The position numbers and the translations under genes are program-made. Below are positions 37,031-46,300 of a stretch of 64,000 nucleotides of DNA, one piece after another (position 1 is the first letter of the stretch; each line of letters begins with the position of its first letter). The notes beneath the pieces are model-generated. The model did not search any database. It saw only the letters and a program-made list of their open reading frames with translations, and had not been told where the DNA came from. The DNA comes from Arthrobacter sp. SPG23 (GTDB taxonomy: Bacteria > Actinomycetota > Actinomycetes > Actinomycetales > Micrococcaceae), in contig NZ_JYCN01000015.1 in NCBI RefSeq assembly GCF_000876655.1, positions 182,154-246,153 on the forward strand, written 5' to 3'.

Positions 37031-37933
37031 ATGCGAGTCGAAGCCAGAGCAAATCAGGCCCAACATGACGAACCAAGTGCAGTTACCGTTGATGTTTCCC
37101 TGCACAGACCACCAGCGCCGGCAGTGCCGGCAGTCCCGGTGGATCAGATCATGGTCGCCGTTGACGGTGTGCGCCGATATGTCATTTCGCATCTGTCCCG
37201 GCTCGGCAGGGCCTGCGACGTGGACGACGTTATGCAGGACATCCGGGTTGCAGTGTGGGATGGAGTGAGCCGAGGACAATATCGCCAGCTTCCGGGAGTC
37301 CCTTTCGGCGCCTGGGTCCAAGGAGTGTGCACCAACGTGTGCGCCGCGCACATCCGCCGGGAGCTGAGCCACCCGACGCTGCCGCTGCTGATTGAAGCCG
37401 GAGATCCGGACGGATCGGCGTCGCTCGATGCTCTGGCGATGCTAGTTATCGGCGGTGTGGATCGAAGTGCTGAGAAAATCATCGACAAGGAATGGGCGCG
37501 AAAAATTATCCAGCTGACCGGGGCAAGTGTGCCGGACGGCGTTTGGGAACTTGCCGTTGACAGCCTGACCGGGCCACGCCAGTACGGTCCGCCTTCGCCG
37601 CAGGACCGGCGCCGCTGGCATGCGGCGACGGTGGTGCGCCAGACGGCAAGGACTGTTCAAAGCGCGCTGGAAGTTGAGCCGCAGGAGATCCGCAACATCG
37701 GGGACGTGTGCCAGCGTGCGGCAGAATGCCTGCCCACGCCGGTACTCCGTCGAACTGCGGCAACCATCGTTCGTACGGGTGTTAGCGGGCCGGACCGTGC
37801 CAGGGCATTGGCGGCGTTGGCCGCCGAACTTGGCGTTACGGAGCGTTATGTTGCCGTCCAGATTGGATTCGCCCGGCGTCTGTATCAAACCGCCTGGCGG
37901 ATTCTCCAGAGTGCAAGGCGACCTGCACGCTAA
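37031..37933 (+). CDS. sigma-70-like protein of the conjugation module
   Basis: This 300-residue protein is not a named sigma factor but looks like one. Residues about 42-105 resemble region 2: VRRYVISHLSRLGRACDVDDVMQDIRVAVWDGVSRGQYRQLPGVPFGAWVQGVCTNVCAAHIRRE. The DDVMQDI element and the aromatic GAWV...H-RRE helix fit the core-binding and -10 recognition helices. The C-terminus (LAAELGVTERYVAVQIGFARRLYQTAWRIL, about 260-292) looks like a region-4 HTH. About 150 residues of unknown type separate them. It heads the transfer genes, 49 bp before the VirB8-like gene. A direct role in transcription is inference. Confidence 0.65.
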   Translation: MRVEARANQAQHDEPSAVTVDVSLHRPPAPAVPAVPVDQIMVAVDGVRRYVISHLSRLGRACDVDDVMQDIRVAVWDGVSRGQYRQLPGVPFGAWVQGVCTNVCAAHIRRELSHPTLPLLIEAGDPDGSASLDALAMLVIGGVDRSAEKIIDKEWARKIIQLTGASVPDGVWELAVDSLTGPRQYGPPSPQDRRRWHAATVVRQTARTVQSALEVEPQEIRNIGDVCQRAAECLPTPVLRRTAATIVRTGVSGPDRARALAALAAELGVTERYVAVQIGFARRLYQTAWRILQSARRPAR

Positions 37934-37982
37934 GTCATGTCCGCAGCCGCTCATTTTGCAATGAACTGGCGAGGAGGCTGGA

Positions 37983-38696
37983 ATGTCGTTGACCCGGAGA
38001 ATTGCATTGCCTGGCTTGAGCCGCCGACGGCGATGGTTGTTCGTAGCGTTCGTGGTTGTCAGCGTGGCGACCGTGTTGTTCGCTCTGACACGGCCGACGC
38101 CGGGGCCCGCTCCGGCATCGTCGACGGCGCCGACTCCCCAGGTATCGGCGGCCCCTTCTGGTGGGCCGGACTCGAAGAGTCTGGCAACGGCTCCCGCGGT
38201 CGGGGGAGGCGAGGGGGGTGGAGCGCCTCGCACCACGGACTTCCGCCGACTGGCCGCGGCGGCGGCGACAGCGGTTTACACATGGGACACGCGGAAGGCG
38301 TCGTACTCCGAGGTGTACTCCGGGCTCCGCAACTGGTGGCATGTGCTCCCTGACGGGTCCAATCCTCTGGCTGTGTTTGTCCAGGAGTTCGAAGCTACTG
38401 GGATCAATGCCGGAACCTATCAGTATCTGGCCGGGCAGCGGGCGGTCCGTTCGGCAACGGTGGAATCCATGATGTGTGACAGCGAGCTTGCCAAGGTGCG
38501 AGAGCGACCGGCGCCGTGGGCGGGACTCCACGTGTGCACGGTCTCTCTTCGCGTGTTGGATCAGTCGGCTTCGACCCGCAACACGTATACAGCCCCGGTC
38601 AGCGTCATGGTCAACTGTCCGCCGGCCGCCAGTGCTCCTGCGGATCATTGCATCATGGTCGGCTTTTATGCCGCGCCGAACAGGGTGCTTTACTGA
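37983..38696 (+). CDS. VirB8/TcpC-like conjugation protein
   Basis: This 237-residue bitopic membrane protein has a basic N-terminus, one membrane helix (RWLFVAFVVVSVATVLFAL, about 17-36), a Pro/Ala/Ser linker and an extracytoplasmic domain (about 80-237). This layout and size match the NTF2-fold scaffolding proteins (VirB8, TcpC) of type IV secretion. Its place ahead of the wall hydrolase fits. The fold is inferred. ATG 37983 is chosen; the stop overlaps the next ATG by 1 bp. Confidence 0.65.
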   Translation: MSLTRRIALPGLSRRRRWLFVAFVVVSVATVLFALTRPTPGPAPASSTAPTPQVSAAPSGGPDSKSLATAPAVGGGEGGGAPRTTDFRRLAAAAATAVYTWDTRKASYSEVYSGLRNWWHVLPDGSNPLAVFVQEFEATGINAGTYQYLAGQRAVRSATVESMMCDSELAKVRERPAPWAGLHVCTVSLRVLDQSASTRNTYTAPVSVMVNCPPAASAPADHCIMVGFYAAPNRVLY

Positions 38697-39811
38697 TGCC
38701 AGCGCCAGCGATGCTGGCCGTGCTGGCAAGGCGGCGCACGATCGTGCGAGCTTTGGTTGCCACGGTTACGGCGGCGATCCTGGCGAGCGCCTTTGCGCTC
38801 TGCGCGGCAGTTTCGGTGCTCGGCGCCAACGCGACGAGCACGGGCTCGATATGCTCTTCCGCTGGTTTGAGCGGTCAGGGAGACGCTAACGAGCGTCGTG
38901 CCTTCGGCGTCGGCGCTCGCAACCAGGCGGCGGTCAATCTGACGGCCCGGCAATTGGATCTGGCAAAGGGCTACGTTACAGTCGGCAAGCAGCTGGGCGT
39001 GCCACGTGATGGCCAGATCATCGCAATCATGATGGCTCTGCAAGAATCCAGTCTCAGAATGCTCGCCAATGTGAACGTCCCCGGATCACTCAGCTTCCCG
39101 CATGACGGTGTCGGAAGCGACCACGACTCCCTTGGCACGGCTCAGCAACGTCCGGCTGCCGGCTGGGGGAGTGTCGAAGAGCTGATGGATCCCATCTATA
39201 ACGTGCGGGCCTTCTACGGCGGACCGGCGGGTCCTAACAGGGGGAGTCCTCGCGGGCTTTTGGACATCCCTGGATGGCAATCCATAAGCAAAGGCCAGGC
39301 TGCCCAGGCTGTTCAGGTGTCGGCGTTTCCTGAGCTGTATGCGCGATGGGAGCCGGAAGCGTCGGCCATCGTTGATGTGCTCGATGACGGGACGGCACCT
39401 ACTCCTTGCGTCGATACGCCGCCCGTCTCGGCGCCGACCGCAACGCCGGCGGACCTGAGCCAAATCCGAAGGGATATCCTGCGGTTTACCCAAGCCGGTG
39501 TCGGTGGGTCGTACGTGTGGGGCGGGACGGCCTTCAAAGCATGGGACTGCTCGGGGTTTGTCCAGTGGATCTACCGGCAATCCGGAATTGACCTCCCGAG
39601 AGTCGAGCAATGGAGGGTGGGTAAACGGACCGACAATCCGCGCGCAGGAGACTTGGTGGTGCAGAACGCGCAGGGGCCGGACAACTGGGGCCATGTAGGC
39701 ATCTACGCCGGGGACGGGATGATGTACAGCGCGCTCAACCCCTCTGTAGGGACGCTGCTGCACCCGATCGCCTGGAATTCAGATACGGCCTATTTTGATC
39801 TACTGACCTGA
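38696..39811 (+). CDS. NlpC/P60 cell-wall hydrolase of the conjugation module
   Basis: This 371-residue secreted or anchored protein has an N-terminal membrane helix (ALVATVTAAILASAFALCAAVSVLG). A first domain (about 90-185: IIAIMMALQESSLRM ... GTAQQRPAAGWG) resembles a lytic transglycosylase-like fold with Glu in QESS. The C-terminal NlpC/P60 peptidase (about 250-371) shows WDCSGFVQWIYRQSG with the catalytic Cys near 283, and NWGHVGIYAGDG with the His near 331. Such two-domain enzymes open the wall for the transfer channel, as in Tn916 Orf14. ATG 38696 overlaps the preceding stop. Confidence 0.88.
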   Translation: MPAPAMLAVLARRRTIVRALVATVTAAILASAFALCAAVSVLGANATSTGSICSSAGLSGQGDANERRAFGVGARNQAAVNLTARQLDLAKGYVTVGKQLGVPRDGQIIAIMMALQESSLRMLANVNVPGSLSFPHDGVGSDHDSLGTAQQRPAAGWGSVEELMDPIYNVRAFYGGPAGPNRGSPRGLLDIPGWQSISKGQAAQAVQVSAFPELYARWEPEASAIVDVLDDGTAPTPCVDTPPVSAPTATPADLSQIRRDILRFTQAGVGGSYVWGGTAFKAWDCSGFVQWIYRQSGIDLPRVEQWRVGKRTDNPRAGDLVVQNAQGPDNWGHVGIYAGDGMMYSALNPSVGTLLHPIAWNSDTAYFDLLT

Positions 39812-40422
39812 CAACCTTATCGTCGCCGTACTGTACCGTCCCGGCACTGAGGGCGTTTGGCCGTCTCCAGACATCGATGTTTTCGTCCCCATGATCCCAG
39901 CATGCTCAAGCTTGCGGGACAACAGAGGATCTGTGGCGGCGGATGGTCATTGTGAGAGACTGCATTCTTCTCCGGCGAGGAATCCGCCTTGTGACGGACT
40001 TGTCCTTCGGCCCCATCAGCACGCCCGGAAGGGTGTCTTGAAGGTTGGCGGCTAACCCTGGGAGGAATAACGCAAAGGAGTGAAGCGATGGCTTCGGGCC
40101 GCTTTGATTCCAGTAGCCTTGTCGGCCTGAGCGGTTGCTTCGGGGGAGTCCAATATGAGCCAGTTAGTGTCGATGAATGACGCAGGACACGAGTCGTCAC
40201 TTGTTCGAAGCGGCGGCCGCTGTCCAGGATGGGGGTATTCGTCGGCGCGGATCAGGCCCATCCCCTGCCGGCGCAGTCTAGCGGAAGCATCGGGGAGTGC
40301 TATTCCTTGACGAAGCGTCAAATCTAGGGCATACAACGCATTCTGGTCAATGAAACCGTCATCGTTAACCCCGGTCGGAGCGCCGTTTCAGTAATGCCCT
40401 GCTGCCCAACGTTCATTGCAGA
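39812..40422. other. 611 bp without a supported gene; left edge of the cargo region
   Basis: No reading frame here looks like a known family. A minus-strand frame 40052-40336 (94 codons, with an IDTNWLI stretch that faintly recalls a PIN-domain N-terminus) has no good start and no ribosome site, so I do not call it a gene. The stretch marks the point where the conjugation module is interrupted. Confidence 0.5.
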
Positions 40423-41244
40423 GTGGAATTTGTTGAATCCTTGAAGCTGGCCGGTACAGTCCTGGCTGCCCTGATCGCGTCTCGAACGATATGGTCAGTG
40501 GCCCGAGCCAAGTATCTGAAGGGCTGGGGAGGCCGAAAAGTTTGGCGCAGGAAGCTTAACTTGTTGGCTAACGGGGCGACGGCGGACTACGTGAAGGATC
40601 TGCTCGGCACTCCCGTTTTTGAGAATCATCAGCCTCCCAGCATCTGGGTACAGGAAGACGAGAAGCCGAAGTGGGTTGATCATGTCTTTTCAACCCCGCA
40701 CGCATGGGTTGTGACGAGGAGGATTGAAGACCGACTCGAAGCCTGGTCGGTGACGATCACCGATCCGAAGTTCTGGTGGGATCTTGAAGATGTCACTTTC
40801 AGGCAGGTCAAGGGACGACTAGGACGCGTGACCTTTAGCAACCTACTCGATTCGCCTTCCGGTAAGTACGAGTCAAGTAGGGCTAGGTCCGGTGTCTACG
40901 CAGAGTCGGCCTCCTTCGGCAATCCTGGTGGCTACCAAGCGTATGTCTTTATGCATAACCAGGAGGGCATCGGAGCGATGAAGCCAAGCGGCAACAGCGA
41001 TGTGCGCGTGGGCGACTTCCAACGTCCTGATGACCGAGATGAATACCCGGCTTCAACAGACGGTGCTCACCGATCTGAAACCACGGTGAACACCATCATC
41101 GTTACGTGGCAACGAGACGAGATTACTCACAGGACTTGGCAGCTGTGGCCGGTCGCCGCGTCAGACCAGATGCGATTGCTTCACCGCTTTCAAAAGAAGA
41201 ATGGCTGGCAGAACAAGCGACTTTTGGGGGACGGGAATGGATAA
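40423..41244 (+). CDS. membrane-anchored protein resembling the ETEC_3214 family
   Basis: This 273-residue protein has an N-terminal membrane helix (LKLAGTVLAALIASRTIW, about 7-24), a basic stretch and a soluble domain. The segment LNLLANGATADYVKDLLGTPVF, then a long beta-rich part (WVDHVFSTPHAWVVTRRIEDRLEAWSVTITDPKF), resembles proteins named for ETEC_3214; this is a memory-based match. Its function is not known. GTG 40423 is chosen. Codon use is less GC-rich than the chromosome, in line with transfer. It overlaps the next small gene by 8 bp, so it is probably co-expressed with it and the HhH-like gene. Confidence 0.6.
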   Translation: MEFVESLKLAGTVLAALIASRTIWSVARAKYLKGWGGRKVWRRKLNLLANGATADYVKDLLGTPVFENHQPPSIWVQEDEKPKWVDHVFSTPHAWVVTRRIEDRLEAWSVTITDPKFWWDLEDVTFRQVKGRLGRVTFSNLLDSPSGKYESSRARSGVYAESASFGNPGGYQAYVFMHNQEGIGAMKPSGNSDVRVGDFQRPDDRDEYPASTDGAHRSETTVNTIIVTWQRDEITHRTWQLWPVAASDQMRLLHRFQKKNGWQNKRLLGDGNG

Positions 41245-41437
41245 CGAAGATCTTGAGCCCAGTGATGGTGGAGCTACGTCCATTGAACGCCGGGCGAGTG
41301 AGCCGCTGTGCTCGTTTGATCCTGAGGCAGGCTTCTCTCTGAATCCAAGCACGGTTGATGAACTGCGCTGGTACACATACCTGAGTCGTGATGAGGGTGA
41401 CGAAGAAACCTTGCTACAGTCCAGAAATGACGACTGA
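41237..41437 (+). CDS. small acidic protein of unknown function
   Basis: This 66-residue protein (MDNEDLEPSDGGATS...) is acidic, with no membrane segment. It overlaps both neighbours: by 8 bp with the ETEC_3214-like gene and by 11 bp with the HhH-like gene, a layout typical of a translated small gene in an operon. No family was recognised. Confidence 0.5.
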   Translation: MDNEDLEPSDGGATSIERRASEPLCSFDPEAGFSLNPSTVDELRWYTYLSRDEGDEETLLQSRNDD

Positions 41438-42188
41438 GCAGAACCTGGATGCAACCAAACTAGTTGAATCGTGTCGTGAAATCTTTGGCGATGAATCAGC
41501 TTGGATTACGGCCAACGGGTATCCGGGGAGTCTGGCTCTTTGCATTATTGATTCCATTTTCTCCACAGGCTCTCACTACACGAGTGTGATCAACGTGGTT
41601 AATGCCTATTGCGACATCAGAAAAGCTCAAGGTGCTGACCCTCATCGTGACGGCGTAGATGAACTGTTGGCATCATTCGAAGCGGTTGGCGGAAGCGCGG
41701 GATGGGCCAAGGCCGTAGACAACCACAAGCCCGCTCACACCAAGCCCGGTGCCCTCCTGAAGGCTGAAGTTATCCATCGGGCAGCGTTGGCTTTGAAAGG
41801 GCTGGAAGGTGGAGGAATCTTCACCACAGTGGACATGCACGCCGAGTACGCAATTGACTCAGAGCTTACAAGGATCAAGAAGGCGTGGCTGAAGCTACCG
41901 AGTCAGTCGTCGGGCGTTACGTACAACTACTTACTCATTCTTGCTGGCTTCCAGTCGGTGAAACCTGACCGCATGGTGATCCGGTTCGTGGAAGAACACG
42001 CCGGCCGCGTGGGCAAGCCACTTACGTCGATGCAAACAGCCCAACTGATCATGCAAGTAGCAGAGCTTTATCCGACCCAACCGAGACGGCTTGACCATGT
42101 GATCTGGCGTCACGTCTCGGGTCGTGAGGTCTTTCGCCAGGATGAAATGGAGGGACGGCTGTGCGAGGGCCGTCCTTGTTCGTTTTAA
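41427..42188 (+). CDS. helix-hairpin-helix / HhH-GPD-like protein
   Basis: This 253-residue protein is all-helical by appearance. It has VVNAYCDIRKAQGADPHRDGVDELLASF, then KPGALLKAEVIHRAALALKGLEGGGIFTTVDM, and KLPSQSSGVTYNYLLILAGFQSVKPDRMVIRFV with LDHVIWRHVSG near the end. The order (helix pairs, a VPGxxSGxTxxYLLxLAG-like hairpin, then a KPDRMV segment) recalls the HhH-GPD fold of DNA glycosylases, but the catalytic Lys/Asp are not clearly placed. It may be a DNA-damage or base-sensing protein. ATG 41427 overlaps the acidic gene, and the stop overlaps the convergent membrane gene by 4 bp. Confidence 0.55.
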   Translation: MTTEQNLDATKLVESCREIFGDESAWITANGYPGSLALCIIDSIFSTGSHYTSVINVVNAYCDIRKAQGADPHRDGVDELLASFEAVGGSAGWAKAVDNHKPAHTKPGALLKAEVIHRAALALKGLEGGGIFTTVDMHAEYAIDSELTRIKKAWLKLPSQSSGVTYNYLLILAGFQSVKPDRMVIRFVEEHAGRVGKPLTSMQTAQLIMQVAELYPTQPRRLDHVIWRHVSGREVFRQDEMEGRLCEGRPCSF

Positions 42189-42991
42189 AGCGACTTGAGC
42201 GCTTGGATTGGAGCGACTTCTATATCGCCGATGATCACTGCGTGCAGGAGCTCTTCATTGGCTTCGCGCCGTTTCTTGGTGGCTTTAGACAAAAGGGACG
42301 CCTCAATGAGGAAGGTGGCAATGATTGTGGCGATCGCCTGAACCCAGTGCCCTTCGGTAAATAAGCGCCATGCCAGCACACCGCCGAAGATGATGAGGGG
42401 TCCGATGAGTCCGCTACGGAAGTCTGCTTCGGTCGACGCTTTGTCGTACTTTTCCCAAGTTTTGTCCTTCGCTGAGTGCAGCTGGACAGCCAGTATGCTC
42501 AAGTCGTTTAGCACGTAGTCGACAATGTGGTTAGCGGTCGCTACCTTGGCCGCTTTGTGCATGGCCGGGCCTTGTTCGTAGTGTTTGACCCTCTGCGCGT
42601 CGGCACTCTTTGCTTTTACAAGGTCGACTACGTCAATCGGGGACAGGCGGTCTAGGGCGTGGTCGATGATGTCTTCGAGGAATGCGCGGAATCGGTCTGT
42701 TGAGACCTCGGACACCGTATTGGACTTCAAACCCATCGTTGTAGCAATCCGACTAAACCACTGATCGCTGGTCACGACCATGCCGAGTAGATAGGCGCCG
42801 AAAGTGATGACGGCAAGTGTTCCCGCTACGCCTAGATACTCCGACAGCCGACGCAGGTTGCCGGCCAGCGACTCATCCGCTGGGATGGTCGCGAGGTTGT
42901 TGCCAAATATAAGCCACAAGCACAACAGAAGGATCATGCCCGAAGAGAGAGAGGTCTTCATGTCGCGGAGATTGGCCAGGAATCCGAGCAT
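42185..42991 (-). CDS. four-helix membrane protein of unknown function
   Basis: This 268-residue protein has membrane segments at about residues 17-35, 52-76, 190-208 and 215-236. A cytoplasmic domain of about 110 residues between the second and third (FRAFLEDIIDHALDRLSPIDVVDLVKAKSADAQRVKHYEQGPAMHKAAKVATANHIVDYVLND) is charged and helical. A soluble domain held between two pairs of helices is a layout seen in membrane effectors, but no family was recognised. It converges on the HhH-like gene with a 4-bp overlap. Confidence 0.6.
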   Translation of the reverse strand: MLGFLANLRDMKTSLSSGMILLLCLWLIFGNNLATIPADESLAGNLRRLSEYLGVAGTLAVITFGAYLLGMVVTSDQWFSRIATTMGLKSNTVSEVSTDRFRAFLEDIIDHALDRLSPIDVVDLVKAKSADAQRVKHYEQGPAMHKAAKVATANHIVDYVLNDLSILAVQLHSAKDKTWEKYDKASTEADFRSGLIGPLIIFGGVLAWRLFTEGHWVQAIATIIATFLIEASLLSKATKKRREANEELLHAVIIGDIEVAPIQALKSL

Positions 42992-43012
42992 CTATCTTCT
43001 TTCGTATTGGTC

Positions 43013-43267
43013 CTATGAAGATAGCCGCTTGATCTGACTCCCCAAAAACCACTGGAAATGCGAACCGGCGTCGTCCGTAACTTCGACAAGCCCATAATGT
43101 CGCGTGTAGGCAACGGCAATACCACGTAGGTTGCCGGCCTGGACTAAGGGAGCCTCGCCACGGGGGAAGTCGATGATCGCACCGTCGTCAGGGTCAGGGC
43201 GGGCCAGCTCTGCTTCTAGACGCGCCATCATGCGGTTCATGTCTTCAGGAGAGCCATGCTTGTTCAC
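43013..43267 (-). CDS. small protein of unknown function behind a LexA-like box
   Basis: This 84-residue protein (GTG 43267: VNKHGSPEDMNRMMARLEAELARPDPDD...) ends HFQWFLGSQIKRLSS. The frame is open to 43351, but a -10-like TAATAG (43273-43278 on the reverse) is 5 bp before the GTG and a LexA-like operator overlaps it, which supports this start; ATG 43240 is an alternative. It has no known domain. Expression would be expected upon DNA damage if the box is functional. Confidence 0.5.
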   Translation of the reverse strand: MNKHGSPEDMNRMMARLEAELARPDPDDGAIIDFPRGEAPLVQAGNLRGIAVAYTRHYGLVEVTDDAGSHFQWFLGSQIKRLSS

Positions 43268-43269
43268 GC

Positions 43270-43291
43270 GTTCTATTAGAACATATGTTCG
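43270..43291. promoter_or_regulatory. LexA (SOS)-like box with an overlapping second palindrome
   Basis: The minus strand reads CGAACATATGTTCT (43278-43291), which is one base off the actinobacterial/Gram-positive SOS box CGAAC-n4-GTTCG. It overlaps GTTCTATTAGAAC (43270-43282), another inverted pair using one shared arm. The site covers the -10 of the small minus-strand gene and is 104 bp ahead of the restriction gene on the plus strand. Confidence 0.65.
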
Positions 43292-43394
43292 AATCGGCGT
43301 CCTCCGGTAGAATGGCCTGGTAGCGCCGACCCGCCCGAGTGACGGGGCCATCTGGGGCGCGGAAGACCGTCCAACATCAAGATCAGAGCCATGA

Positions 43395-46300
43395 GTGGAT
43401 ACAGACCAGCAACTTAATGAGCTGATTCAAGCGTGGCCTGATCAGGCGCCGAAGAAGCCGTCACTTAGACTGCATCGTGTGTCTAGCTTATTTGGTAAGA
43501 AAAAACTTGAAGCTCTCGCAAGTGAAGTGAGCACGGAAGAAATTCAGGACAAGCTGGATATCGTCCGTACGTGGCATCAGGACTACCATCACGGGTCCCT
43601 TAAAGGCGACAAAGAGACCAGCCGCGAGCAGCAGTACAACCAGGACTTCTTTATGAAGATCCTCGGCTACAAAGAGAAGCCGGCCAGCCCGTACACCTTC
43701 GAGCCAAAAGCGACGACGCTTAAGAAGCAGTTGCCCGACGCGGTAATCAGCTTCACTGACACGGCCGCGGGGATCGAGAACATCTCGGCAGTGATCGAGC
43801 TCAAGGGCGCGTCCATCGAGCTGGACAAGCCGCAGCGCCGCGACGGCAACATGAGTCCCGTCCAGCAGGCCTTTAAGTACAAGAGCCAGTATCGTTCCTG
43901 CCCTTTTGTTATCGTCAGCAACTTCTTTGAGTTCCGGCTTTACAACGACCACCAGCTGGACTTTGAAGTCTGGACGCTGGATGACCTGGTCAATCCCGCC
44001 TACGAGTACCGTGCGTTCAAGACCTTCTACATGCTGCTTCGGCGGGACCGTCTCACGGCTGCAGCGGGCAAGTCCCCCACCGAACTGCTCCTCTCCGAGT
44101 TCCGCGTCGAGCAGGACGCCATCGGCAAAGAGTTCTACGGTAAGTACAAGGATGCTCGGCTCGAACTGCTGCGTGATATATACCGGCGCAACGAGGACGT
44201 CCGTAGCAACTTTGATTTGGCAATTCAAAAAGGCCAGAAGCTTATCGACCGACTCGTCTTCACCTTCTTCGCTGAAGATAAAGGGTTGTTGCCCGAGAAC
44301 ATCCTCCTCGGCGTCCAGAAGGATGCCGCCAGTTCTTCCGTGGCATCGCTTTGGGACATGCTCAAGACGCTGTTCGCAGCGATTGATGCAGGCAGCGACA
44401 AGCTTAACATCCCTGTTGGCTATAACGGTGGTCTTTTCGCCTACGATGCCGAGCTCAATGCGCTGAGCATCAGCGACGATGTACTCACCACAGTCCTGAC
44501 CCTGGGCGGTTATGACTTCGATGAAGACCTCAGCGTCAACATCCTCGGCCACATCTTCGAGCAGTCGATCAGCGACTTGGAAGAAATCCGGCGCAAGGTT
44601 GATGACAAGCACATCCCCGACGCCCTGGACGACCTGCGGGCGAAATCGAACAAGCGTAAGTCTGACGGTGTTTTCTACACACCGGATTACATCGTTCGGT
44701 ACATCGTGGATAGCACACTCGGCACCTACCTCCGCAACCTTGAAGCTGAACTTGCGGCTAAGTACAAACTGGCCACAAAGCGCAAGGACGAGACGTACGA
44801 GGACGCGGAAGCCAACATGTACCGCGAGTACCAGTTGGCGCTGCAGACCGTTCACGTCATCGACCCGGCCTGCGGCAGCGGTGCCTTCCTAGTCTATGCC
44901 TTGGACTACCTGCTGGCCGAGAACAGGCGCGTGGCGGCAATCCTCGAGGCAAACAACTCGATGGACACCTTCACTGCCAGCGTCTTCTCCGATGAGAGCA
45001 TCATCGATCTTGTCCTGCGCCAAAATCTCTTCGGTGTCGACATCAATGATGAGTCCGTTGAGATCACGAAGCTCTCCCTGTGGCTAAAGACTGCGCGGCC
45101 GGGACAGAAGCTGACGGCGCTTGATGCCAACATCAAGTGCGGCAACAGCCTGATCGAGGGTGCCCTGGTTGATCCCAAAAAGGCATTCAACTACCGCCAG
45201 CAGTTCAAGAAGCCGTTTGAAGGCGGCGGCTTCAACGTTGTCGTGGGGAACCCGCCGTACGTCAGTGCCATGGAAATGTCGCGTTCCATGCCGACTGAAC
45301 AGCGCACCTACCTCAAAAAGAATTACGACACATCCGTTGGCGCCGTTGATCTCTACATCTACTTCTTTGAGCTGGGCATCAAACTTCTCCGTCCCGGTGG
45401 AGCACTGGGATTCATTACCCCCAACCGTTACTTGTCCGCGAGCTACGGTGCGAAGTTGCGGGAATGGCTGATCAGTAACGTCCATTTCCGTACGCTGATT
45501 GACTACTCCGACAAGGCTGTCTTCGAAGACGCCAGCACTTACCCGGTCATCACCATCCTGGATAAGGTGAAGCCTGAGCCCGATGAGGTCTACGAGGTCG
45601 AGGCCGGACGCATCGATGAAGAGACTCGTCAGCCCGTTGTGGATCAGTACTCGTCGGAGTTGCTGACGAAGCTCACCGAGAACATCCTGGGATTCTTGCT
45701 CAACGATGGCATCGACATCGCTGCAAAGGCCTTCGACATCGGCGTGCCCCTTGCAAATGCCGGCAAGATCAATGCCACCAGCACGGCGGGTGAAGCTGAT
45801 CTCTACTCGGCACACATCAACGCTGAGGGTCAGGGCCTGAAGATCATCAACACGGGGACGATCGATCCGTATGTGAGCATGTGGGGTCTCAAGCGCTTCA
45901 AGGATAAGGGCGTGGATTACATGCAGCCCTACCTCGACATCCACCACTCGGATGTCTCAGCTGCGCGCCGCCAGCTCTACAAGTCCAACAAGATCATCAT
46001 CGCTAAAATCGGCCTGTTATGTGAGGCCTACTACGACGCCAACGGCGAGTATGCGTCGATCAACACGAACTGCATGCACAGCTTTACCAAGGACTTCCCT
46101 GCGGAGTACGTCCAAGCGTGGCTGAGTTCAGGACTCTACAACTACGTCTTCGAGACCTTGTTTGATGGCCTCCGCATGAGTGGCGGCTACCTTCTCTACT
46201 CAGCACCCAACCTCCGTAATACGCCGATTCCAAAGGCGTCTGAGGATGACCGGCAGCAGATTGTTGGCTGGGCCAAGACGGTTATCCAGAAGCGGCAGGA

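Noticed and set aside
39817..40200. 127-codon minus-strand frame after the wall hydrolase
   Set aside because: Composition (Ser/Pro/Arg) and lack of ribosome site or homology suggest chance.
40052..40336. Possible PIN-domain toxin fragment (IDTNWLI) on the minus strand
   Set aside because: Only a few residues match, with no catalytic acidic set and no start; it is not enough to call a VapC.
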